A DNA stretch of 7,012 nucleotides from Bacillota bacterium (GTDB taxonomy: Bacteria; Armatimonadota; Hebobacteria; Hebobacterales; Hebobacteraceae): assembly GCA_030597345.1 (NCBI GenBank), contig JAUVSA010000111.1, positions 1 through 7,012 of the forward strand, read 5' to 3'. Position 1 is the first letter of the stretch. Each line of letters begins with the position of its first letter. Shown here piece by piece: positions 1-5,113 of this stretch. Under the pieces are notes generated by a model, which had not been told where the DNA came from, did not search any database, and saw nothing but the letters and a program-made list of their open reading frames with translations. The translations under genes and the position numbers were made by a program.

Positions 1-670
1 CCCCCAGCTTCTCCGACCAGAATGCGCCGAGTCGATCGCCGTTGGCGAAGTGAGACCGGGCCTTGCCCGCGTACGCAAGGCAGATGTGGCGCTCGGTCGC
101 GTTTCCGGAGGGAGTGAGAGGAAGGACGTCTCTGTCGTAGTCGAGCACCACCGGACCGAGGGACTCGTTCACCCGCCCGACGAGACCCCGGTTTCGCGCC
201 TCCGACGTTTCTCGCAGCCGAAGGAGGAACTTCGCGGCATCCCCCTCCAGACTGGAGGTGGGCAACCCCACTCCCATGTGGTAGGAGGCCCCCGGCTCGC
301 CGGGAGAGTTGATGGCGTATTCCGCGACCTCGGGTATGTAGACCCGGGTCTCCAGGCCGGCGCAGGTCTTGAGACCGAGCAAGTGGCCGGCCTCGGAGAC
401 CTCCTCCAGGCCATCCAAGACATCGAAGTCCACTATCCCCGCCAGCGCCAGGCCGGCCCTCCGCGCCAGCCAGGCGAACCTGCTGGGCGAGTACCCGTAG
501 GCGTTGTAGGAGAAGAAGGTATGGCAGTGCAGGTTCACGATGTCGCCGGCCTGCGGCAGAGGCGCCGCCCCACATTCCACCTTCTCCAGCAGGGCGCTCA
601 GCGCTTCCTTCCGTTCGGCCGCGTCGAAGCTGTCCAGCTTCTCCTCGAGGATTGCCAGGTCTCGATCCAC
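1..670 (-). CDS. PHP-domain protein, N-terminal part (runs off left edge)
   Basis: The frame is open from the GTG at 668-670 to the window edge (223 codons, no stop). Residues about 1-32 are charged and look helical, with an EEKLDSFDAAERKEAL stretch. A PHP-like metal-binding start follows: LHCHTFFSYNAYGYSP at residues 47-62, where H48 and H50 match the HxH of motif I. Then come GIVDFDVLDG (78-87), at the place where PHP proteins usually have a DH pair, and CAGLE (103-107), which fits the motif III glutamate. PHP proteins are metal-dependent phosphoesterases, but the substrate here is unknown; it resembles uncharacterised PHP proteins from memory only. No ATG lies in the N-terminal region. GTG at 670 is chosen because the protein-like sequence begins there and the 6S-like RNA ends at about 723. 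A GGGAGG lies about 15 nt upstream, farther than ideal, so the exact start is uncertain. It may be transcribed by read-through from the RNA gene upstream. Confidence 0.75.
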   Translation of the reverse strand, partial: MDRDLAILEEKLDSFDAAERKEALSALLEKVECGAAPLPQAGDIVNLHCHTFFSYNAYGYSPSRFAWLARRAGLALAGIVDFDVLDGLEEVSEAGHLLGLKTCAGLETRVYIPEVAEYAINSPGEPGASYHMGVGLPTSSLEGDAAKFLLRLRETSEARNRGLVGRVNESLGPVVLDYDRDVLPLTPSGNATERHICLAYAGKARSHFANGDRLGAFWSEKLG

Positions 671-722
671 GGTGGCCGCGTTCCGCCTCCCTTTCGGACG
701 GAGACAGATTCGAGTCGCCCAC

Positions 723-926
723 AAAAAATGCCCCGCGAATGCCGTGTGTCCTACGAGCTTTTGAACCTGCCGAAGCAGGTGGGTGCCTCGCTGGTCGGCC
801 GCGTGATTCCCGGCCGCGAGGCCGGGATTCTACTTGGCCGCCAGACACTGGCTCCCGGTACAGAGGTGTTGGCTCAAAGCTCTTAAGGACAACCACGCAC
901 ACCGCAGGGCGTTGCTGTCTCCGTCT
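723..926 (-). ncRNA. ssrS: Probable 6S RNA (ssrS)
   Basis: No convincing protein fits this stretch, but the minus-strand RNA folds into one long rod. The closing stem pairs 903-910 with 730-737 and 898-902 with 744-748, leaving a 6-nt 3' bulge (738-743). The next helices pair 886-889 with 749-752 and 876-881 with 756-761. A central bubble follows. Its 5' side (about 857-875) is unpaired and contains GAGCC, as in E. coli 6S; its 3' side holds a perfect 6-bp hairpin with a UUCG loop (765-780). Beyond the bubble, 850-856 pairs with 781-787 (one mismatch), 841-844 with 791-794, and 836-839 with 797-800. A GC-rich apical hairpin (805-830) caps the rod. A run of six T (723-728) follows the closing stem, and an extended -10 promoter sits upstream. 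6S RNA mimics an open promoter and sequesters the housekeeping RNA polymerase holoenzyme. The 3' strand also has CGGCAUUCG, resembling the conserved CGGCAUCUCGG of E. coli 6S. The length of about 204 nt is close to the usual 180-200. The ends are inferred from promoter and T-run. Confidence 0.74.
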
Positions 927-932
927 GTCTGA

Positions 933-961
933 ATGATAGCACACCCGGGTCACACAGGCAA
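933..961 (-). promoter_or_regulatory. Extended -10 promoter for the 6S-like RNA
   Basis: On the minus strand the -35 is TTGCCT (956-961), then a 17-bp spacer, then the -10 TATCAT (933-938), one mismatch from consensus. TGC directly precedes the -10, giving the TGn extension. Transcription would start near 926, just before the outer closing stem of the structured RNA. The match is by eye and no other promoter of similar quality lies between the tRNA and the RNA gene. Confidence 0.65.
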
Positions 962-996
962 CGAGCAGGCGAGACAATGGGGCCGACCCTGCAACA

Positions 997-1019
997 CGGC
1001 GCAGCCCTGTCAGGCGCCG
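997..1019 (-). other. Inverted repeat downstream of tRNA-Pro
   Basis: Perfect 6-bp arms CGGCGC and GCGCCG (997-1002 and 1014-1019) enclose an 11-nt loop, 16 nt past the tRNA 3' end. There is no T-run after it, so it is not a classic intrinsic terminator. It may help end the tRNA transcript or guide 3' processing. The remaining sequence from 962 to 1034 shows nothing else I can name. Confidence 0.35.
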
Positions 1020-1034
1020 CGCGGGAGGAGTTCG

Positions 1035-1108
1035 TCGGGGCGGCCGGACTCGAACCGACAACCACCGGCACCCCATACCGGTGCGCTACCAAATTGCGCC
1101 ACGCCCCG
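1035..1108 (-). tRNA. tRNA-Pro (anticodon GGG)
   Basis: A complete cloverleaf can be read on the minus strand. The 7-bp acceptor pairs CGGGGCG (1102-1108) with CGCCCCG (1036-1042), with discriminator A at 1035. The D arm has GCGC/GCGC and a loop containing GGTA. The anticodon stem is CCGGT/GCCGG with the 7-nt loop ATGGGGT, so the anticodon GGG lies at 1072-1074. The T arm is GTCGG, loop TTCGAGT, CCGGC. Anticodon GGG reads proline codons CCC and CCU. C1:G72 at the top of the acceptor is the usual identity feature of bacterial tRNA-Pro. CCA is not encoded (the next bases are CGA), so it must be added by nucleotidyltransferase. It has its own promoter 35 bp upstream. Confidence 0.96.
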
Positions 1109-1142
1109 AGGTGTAACGACACTTACGGTTGAATCCAGCCCT

Positions 1143-1170
1143 ATTATAGCACCCTCGAACGGGGTGTCAA
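1143..1170 (-). promoter_or_regulatory. Consensus sigma70-type promoter for tRNA-Pro
   Basis: On the minus strand, TTGACA (1165-1170) and TATAAT (1143-1148) are both perfect consensus hexamers separated by 16 bp. TGC before the -10 also gives an extended -10. The predicted start near 1136 leaves a leader of about 28 nt before the mature tRNA. Near-consensus promoters are normal for stable RNA genes. The spacer carries a CACCC/GGGTG inverted repeat (1150-1154 and 1162-1166). Confidence 0.88.
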
Positions 1171-1211
1171 CGGCAGCGGCTCGGGCCGCTAACGACAACA
1201 GCTGGAGGCGG

Positions 1212-1508
1212 CTACCGAGCCCGACGCGCTGCCCTGCCGCTGACGGCGCTCTTAAGCTGCTTGCCGGGCCGGAACCCGAGAGACCAGGATGCCGGGATGC
1301 GAATCTTGCTTTGATTGCGCGGATCCCGCCCCACGCGCGCCTTGCGGCGGCGCGTTTCGAACGTGCCGAAGCCCACGATTTGCACCTTCTGGTGCTTCTT
1401 GAGCCGCGCCGTCATTGTGGAAAAGACGGCCTCGACGACGCCCGTGACGTCTTTCTTCTTCAGTCCGGTGATCTCCGTCACCTCATCGATCAGCTCAGCC
1501 TTCGTCAC
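1212..1508 (-). CDS. HU-family nucleoid DNA-binding protein
   Basis: This 98-residue basic protein fits the HU/IHF family, whose members are about 90-100 residues and act as dimers that bend and compact DNA. The N-terminal helices (MTKAELIDEVTEITGLKKKD, then VVEAVFSTMTARLKK) form the dimer body. The family signature GFGTFE is at 46-51. The DNA-intercalating arm spans about 52-75, with the RDPRNQSKIRIPAS segment and its conserved proline, and FRPGKQLKSAV closes the fold. The tail GRAARRAR is a short basic extension. The GTG at 1508 is chosen because GGAGGTGA lies 5 nt upstream and because family alignment begins at MTKAEL. An upstream in-frame GTG sits inside that Shine-Dalgarno. HU rather than IHF is favoured by general likeness only. 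The gene is followed by the tRNA-Pro promoter. Confidence 0.95.
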   Translation of the reverse strand: MTKAELIDEVTEITGLKKKDVTGVVEAVFSTMTARLKKHQKVQIVGFGTFETRRRKARVGRDPRNQSKIRIPASWSLGFRPGKQLKSAVSGRAARRAR

Positions 1509-1513
1509 TCCTG

Positions 1514-1521
1514 TCACCTCC
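1514..1521 (-). promoter_or_regulatory. Strong Shine-Dalgarno for HU
   Basis: GGAGGTGA on the minus strand is a long match to the 16S rRNA 3' end and ends 5 nt before the GTG at 1508. It decides the start of the HU gene against the longer frame opening at 1535. Confidence 0.85.
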
Positions 1522-1524
1522 CTG

Positions 1525-1560
1525 TGCAGACTCACGAGCCCATCATCACGTGAGTGCGCA
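1525..1560 (-). other. Hairpin in the HU 5' leader
   Basis: Arms at 1525-1536 and 1549-1560 pair over 12 positions: 7 perfect inner pairs (ACTCACG/CGTGAGT), one C-C mismatch, one G-U wobble and 3 outer pairs, around a 12-nt loop. It ends 3 nt before the Shine-Dalgarno. It could be a leader RNA structure or a dyad protein-binding site. There is no T-run, so it is not a terminator. Confidence 0.5.
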
Positions 1561-1648
1561 CTTCTTCTCCTCCCCTACTGGCACTCCTTCCCCTGCCGCG
1601 ATTATTGTCGGGCCGTTTCTGCCGACCATATCGATTCACCCCCGGCCG

Positions 1649-1668
1649 CCGGCAGATGGTCTGCCCGG
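1649..1668 (-). terminator. Possible terminator hairpin after polX
   Basis: Perfect 6-bp arms (1651-1656 and 1660-1665) with a 3-nt loop are extended by two GC pairs across a one-base bulge, about 20 nt past the polX stop. No T-run follows, so it is at best a weak or factor-assisted terminator, or an RNA 3'-end stabiliser. Confidence 0.35.
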
Positions 1669-1688
1669 GCCCGCCCGAGGCCGCAGCT

Positions 1689-3428
1689 TCATCCACGCTT
1701 TCGGGATGACTTGGCCCGCCGCCGACGCAGCCGCGAGATGGGCAGCGTGTTGAGCACATCCCCGGGTTCTATCCAGCCGCGCCGCGCGGTGGCAACCCCG
1801 AAGTGCATGAGCTGGAGCTGGTCCGCGGCGTGAGCGTCCGTGTTGATCATCAGCTTGACCCCCAGCTCCTTCGCGCGCCGGGCATGCACATCCTTGAGAT
1901 CCAGCCGGTCCGGGTGAGCGTTGATCTCCATTGCCACACCGAGGGAGGCGGCCGCCTTCAGCACCGCCTCCATGTCTACCTCGAATGGCTCCCGCTGCCC
2001 GATCAGCCGGCCGGTCGGATGCGCGATGCCGTCGACGAGCGGGTTCTCCATCGCCTTGATGATGCGCTCGGTCATGGCCGCCCGCTCCATCTTCCATCCC
2101 GAATGCACGGAGGCCACCACGAAGTCGAGCTCCGCCAGCACCTCCTCCGGGTAGTCCAGGCTGCCATCTCGTTTGATGTCCACCTCCGTGGCGTCGAGGA
2201 TGCCGATCCCCGGTATCGCCCGGCGCGCGGCCGCAATCTCTTTGCGGCGCTCTCGGAGGCGCTCCACGGACAGTCCGTTGGCCACCGTCTGCGAGGGTGA
2301 GTGATCGGTGACGGCGATGTAGCGGTATCCCAGCGCCTTGGCGGCGCGCGCCATCTCCTCGATCGTGCTCCCGCCGTCGCTCCAGGTGCTGTGCATCTGC
2401 AGGTCGCCGCGAATGTCGCCGACCTCGATCAACTGGGGGAGCTGGCCGTCCCTCGCGGCTTCGATCTCTCCCTGATCCTCTCGCAGCTCCGGCGGAATCA
2501 AGGGCAGCCCCAGTGCATCGTACATCTCCTCTTCCAGGCGGCCGCCCACGCGCTCCTCCCGCTCTCCCTTCACCCGGAAGACCCCGTACTCGTTGAGCTT
2601 GATCTTCTTCCGAACGGCCAGGTCCCGCAGCCTGACGTTGTGCTCCTTCGAGCCCGTGAAGTACTGGAGCGCGGCGCCGAATGACTCCGGCGGCACCACT
2701 CGCAGATCGGCCTGGACGCCTGCCCCGGTGAGCACGCTCGACTTCGTCGCGCCGTGCACCAGGATCTCCGCCACCAGGTCCAGCCCGACGAAACGATCCA
2801 TCACTGCTTCCGGGTGATCTGACGTGATGAGGATATCTATGTCCCCGATCGTCTCCTTCATCCGTCTGAGGCTGCCGGCCGCCTCCATGTCATCGACCGG
2901 GGCATCTTCGCGGAGCTGCTCCATGATTCCCTCCGCGATGGTCCAGGCGAGGCCGAGGTTGGTCCGCTTGCTGTATTCGCGAAGGTGGGCAATGCCGCGA
3001 AGAATCTCCTGCTCGGTCTTCTCTCCCATCCCCGGCAGCTCGCGGAGCCGGCCCGCGCGCGCCGCGCTTTCGAGTTGCTCGACGCTCGCGATCCCCTCCC
3101 GCTCGATCAGTGTCTTTGCGGTCTTGGGCCCGACGCCGGGGATGCGCAGCATGTCGAAGACGGTCTCCGGGAACTCGCTCAGCAGCTCCTGATGGTGGGT
3201 GCACTTCCCGGTATCCAACAGCTCCGCGATCTTGTCCGCGATCCCCCCTCCAATGCTCGGCAGAGAACGAAGATCCCCCGCCTCCCGGATCTCCGCGACG
3301 TCCTGCGTTAGGTTGCGTATCGACTCGGCCGCGCGCTCGTACGCGCGCACCTTGAATGGGTTCTCCCCCTTGATCTCCAGGAGAGTCCCTGTCTCAGAGA
3401 GCACCGCGGCGATGTCGGCATTCTTCAT
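1689..3428 (-). CDS. polX: DNA polymerase/3'-5' exonuclease PolX (Pol X + PHP)
   Basis: This 579-residue protein matches bacterial PolX (about 570-580 residues), a monomeric gap-filling polymerase acting in base excision repair. The N-terminal Pol beta-like region carries helix-hairpin-helix elements: SIGGGIADKI (58-67), IPGVGPKTAK (96-105) and LPGMGEKTEQEI (131-142). The nucleotidyltransferase motif GSLRRMKETIGDIDIL (185-200) gives metal ligands D196 and D198, with D241 in ADLRV as the third. YFTGSKEHN (256-264) is typical of the palm/thumb. From about 339 a PHP domain follows, with H346 and D351 in DLQMHSTWSDG, D375-H376 in VTDHS, E415, H442, H470, and D531/H533 in NTDAH. All expected metal ligands are present, so 3'-5' exonuclease and AP-endonuclease activity are plausible. 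The tail (566-579) is very basic. ATG at 3428 is chosen because the family begins MKNADIA; a TTG 16 codons upstream adds only an unrelated leader. It lies 93 bp downstream of recO. Confidence 0.97.
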   Translation of the reverse strand: MKNADIAAVLSETGTLLEIKGENPFKVRAYERAAESIRNLTQDVAEIREAGDLRSLPSIGGGIADKIAELLDTGKCTHHQELLSEFPETVFDMLRIPGVGPKTAKTLIEREGIASVEQLESAARAGRLRELPGMGEKTEQEILRGIAHLREYSKRTNLGLAWTIAEGIMEQLREDAPVDDMEAAGSLRRMKETIGDIDILITSDHPEAVMDRFVGLDLVAEILVHGATKSSVLTGAGVQADLRVVPPESFGAALQYFTGSKEHNVRLRDLAVRKKIKLNEYGVFRVKGEREERVGGRLEEEMYDALGLPLIPPELREDQGEIEAARDGQLPQLIEVGDIRGDLQMHSTWSDGGSTIEEMARAAKALGYRYIAVTDHSPSQTVANGLSVERLRERRKEIAAARRAIPGIGILDATEVDIKRDGSLDYPEEVLAELDFVVASVHSGWKMERAAMTERIIKAMENPLVDGIAHPTGRLIGQREPFEVDMEAVLKAAASLGVAMEINAHPDRLDLKDVHARRAKELGVKLMINTDAHAADQLQLMHFGVATARRGWIEPGDVLNTLPISRLRRRRAKSSRKRG

Positions 3429-3482
3429 CTGAGTCGCCCCCGTAAGTGGCCCCCGGCGGACAGGCCTCGCACCCAACAGTCG

Positions 3483-3524
3483 GCGCGCCAGAATCAGCCC
3501 GCCAGAATCAGCCCGCCAGAATCA
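3483..3524 (-). repeat. 14-bp tandem triplication starting at the recO stop
   Basis: Three head-to-tail units on the minus strand: TGATTCTGGCGGGC at 3511-3524 and 3497-3510 (identical), and TGATTCTGGCGCGC at 3483-3496 (one change). The first TGA is the recO stop codon. Since 14 mod 3 is 2, the three TGA codons fall in three different frames, so ribosomes in any frame would terminate here. There is no inverted symmetry or T-run. Confidence 0.95.
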
Positions 3525-4265
3525 GCGCACCAGGAACCGCACCGTGCGGAGCGGCCGCGAAAGCTGATAGTCCACGAACGCCCGCAGGATACGGTCCAGC
3601 TCGTCGCGGACCGAGCTGGAGAGGCGGCGCGCCGCCAACTGCTCCACCGGCAGCTCCACCAGCTCCCTCATCGCCCGAAGCGCGGCCGGCCCCAGAGCGA
3701 CCGCGCGGTGGGTGGAGAGGCAGCGCCCGCAGATCACTCCGCCCTGCGGCACCGAGAAACCCGCCTTCGCCGTCTTCGCTGGCGCGCGGCAGTTGACACA
3801 ATGGGTAATCTCAGGGCCGTAGCCGAGACGGGAAAGAAGCCTCAGCTCGAAAGCGTGCACGACCGTCGGCGGATCAGCTCCCGCGTCCAGTGCGCGGAAG
3901 GTCGCGAGAAGCAGGTCGAAGACGGCGCGATCGCTCCTCCCTTCATCCACCAGGTTGTCGAGCAGCTCCGCAACGTAGCAGGCGTAGACGTAGCGGCTCA
4001 TCTCCTCCCGCAGCCGGTAGAACAGTTCGATGGGCTGAACTTGCGTAGCCACTTCGAGAGAACGGCCGGCCGCGAGCTGAACCTGCGCGTGGGAGAAGAG
4101 CTGGAGGCCGCCGGCGAGCTTGCTGCGGCCGCGCTTGACGCCCTTGGCAACAGCCGAGAGCTTCCCCCGCTCCGCGGTGTAGAGGATGATGACACGATCC
4201 GCCTCGCCCAGATCACGCTGGCGGATGACTAGCGAAGACACTCGGTATACGCGGACGCGCCTCAC
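3522..4265 (-). CDS. recO: DNA repair protein RecO
   Basis: RecO, with RecR, helps load RecA onto SSB-coated single-stranded DNA in the RecFOR pathway. The 247-residue product matches the usual 240-255. The N-terminus, RVYRVSSLVIRQRDLGEADRVIILYTAERGKLSAVAKGVKR, is the OB-fold start typical of the family. A helical body follows (YVAELLDNLVDEGR, FELRLLSRLGYGPE). A four-cysteine zinc-binding motif, C156-x2-C159 and C179-x2-C182, is present as in many RecO proteins. The GTG at 4265 is chosen because it places RVYRV at the N-terminus and has GGAAGAG 10 nt upstream. The longer frame opening at 4403 would overlap deoC by 98 bp and add a low-complexity leader unlike RecO. A second GTG at 4241 is possible but would cut the conserved start. 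The gene starts 40 bp after deoC and ends in a tandem repeat. Confidence 0.94.
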   Translation of the reverse strand: MRRVRVYRVSSLVIRQRDLGEADRVIILYTAERGKLSAVAKGVKRGRSKLAGGLQLFSHAQVQLAAGRSLEVATQVQPIELFYRLREEMSRYVYACYVAELLDNLVDEGRSDRAVFDLLLATFRALDAGADPPTVVHAFELRLLSRLGYGPEITHCVNCRAPAKTAKAGFSVPQGGVICGRCLSTHRAVALGPAALRAMRELVELPVEQLAARRLSSSVRDELDRILRAFVDYQLSRPLRTVRFLVR

Positions 4266-4305
4266 GACTGCTACGCTCTTCCGTCCCCCGCACGGCAGGA
4301 GGCGG

Positions 4306-5028
4306 TCAGTGCAGGACCTCCTCGGTGAGGGCGCCTTGGGACTGATCGTAGGACAAAACGATGGCAACCCCGGTGCTGGTGCCGATACGGTTGGCCCCCG
4401 CATTGATAAGCGCTGATGCTTGCTCCAAAGTGCGAATCCCGCCCGCGGCCTTCACTCCCATCTCCCTGCCCACCGCCTGGCGGATGTGCTTGACGTCCTG
4501 TACTGTGACTGCGCGGGGTCCTCGGCCGGTGCAGGTCTTGATGAAGTCGGCGCGCGCCGCGTTCGCAATACGGCAGACTCTCGCCTGCTCGTCTCGGCTG
4601 GTGAGCCCGACCTCAATGATCACCTTCGTCAAAATATCATCGCCGTCCTCAGTGAGGCCGGCGATGTTTGCGACAGTCACTACTTCGTCGATATCTTGCT
4701 GCACCGTGACGTAATCGTGAGACTTCAGGGCAGCGATGTTGACCACAATGTCCAGCTCTGTGGCACCGTTCCCGATGGCCTGCCGAGCCTCGTAGACCTT
4801 CACCGGCGTCGGGACGACTCCGAAGGGGTAAGCGATGACCGTTCCCACCTTGATGTCTGATCCCCGCAGCCGCCGCTCCGCAGCCTGGCACCAGCACGGC
4901 AGCACCATGACGCACGCGAAGTGGTATTCGATCGCTTCATCGCAGTACGCCAGGGTATCGTCCTCGGTGGAGTCAGGGCGAAGAATGGAATAATCGATCA
5001 TCTTTGCCAGGGCGATTCTCGAGAACAT
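4306..5028 (-). CDS. deoC: Deoxyribose-phosphate aldolase
   Basis: DeoC cleaves 2-deoxyribose 5-phosphate to glyceraldehyde 3-phosphate and acetaldehyde in deoxynucleoside breakdown, in the cytoplasm. The 240-residue product has the class I aldolase TIM-barrel pattern: VGTVIAYPFG (61-70), ELDIVVNIAAL with D93 (E. coli D102), FIKTCTG with the Schiff-base lysine K164 (E. coli K167), VKAAGGIRT with K193 (E. coli K201), and the phosphate-binding segment RIGTSTG (214-220). Two places depart from the usual family text. IDYSILRPDST replaces the common IDHTLLKP, and RGPRAVTV follows the lysine strand where GGAT-type residues are common. The ATG at 5028 is supported by AGGGGAAG ending 3 nt upstream. 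It lies 82 bp after trpA and 40 bp before recO. The aldolase call is firm; subfamily substrate range is not proven. Confidence 0.93.
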   Translation of the reverse strand: MFSRIALAKMIDYSILRPDSTEDDTLAYCDEAIEYHFACVMVLPCWCQAAERRLRGSDIKVGTVIAYPFGVVPTPVKVYEARQAIGNGATELDIVVNIAALKSHDYVTVQQDIDEVVTVANIAGLTEDGDDILTKVIIEVGLTSRDEQARVCRIANAARADFIKTCTGRGPRAVTVQDVKHIRQAVGREMGVKAAGGIRTLEQASALINAGANRIGTSTGVAIVLSYDQSQGALTEEVLH

Positions 5029-5071
5029 CGACTTCCCCTTGCCAGCTTCCGCCTCGCCGGCCCTCCCAATA

Positions 5072-5113
5072 GCTCTTTGCTGTTAGCTCTCTGCGGTTAG
5101 CTCTCTGCTGCTA
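5072..5113 (-). repeat. 14-bp tandem triplication starting at the trpA stop
   Basis: Three head-to-tail units on the minus strand: TAGCAGCAGAGAGC (5100-5113), TAACCGCAGAGAGC (5086-5099) and TAACAGCAAAGAGC (5072-5085). They differ by 2-4 bases. The first TAG is the trpA stop, and each later unit starts with TAA. The 14-bp period puts these stops in all three frames. The unit sequence is unrelated to the one after recO, but the layout is the same. Confidence 0.93.

Noticed and set aside
722..724. In-frame TTG as a start for the PHP-domain gene
   Set aside because: It lies in the T-run ending the 6S-like RNA, has no clear ribosome binding site, and the codons between it and 670 give no family-like sequence.
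50..886. Long plus-strand open frame (278 codons)
   Set aside because: It runs antisense to the PHP-domain frame and to the structured RNA. Its translation is low-complexity and arginine/glycine rich with no recognisable motif, a common artefact in GC-rich DNA.
1010..1198. Minus-strand 62-codon frame containing RGVAQFGSAPVWGAGG
   Set aside because: This peptide is the translation of the tRNA-Pro gene, a well-known spurious ORF type.
1607..1626. GTCGG/CCGAC inverted repeat between polX and HU
   Set aside because: Only 5 bp with a 10-nt loop and no T-run; expected by chance in GC-rich sequence.
3429..3476. TTG start 16 codons upstream of polX
   Set aside because: The extra MGARPVRRGPLTGATQ does not resemble PolX, and the ATG at 3428 matches the usual start of the family.
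3522..4403. Longer recO starting at 4403
   Set aside because: It overlaps deoC by 98 bp and adds 46 residues of proline- and serine-rich text absent from RecO proteins; GTG at 4265 fits the family N-terminus.
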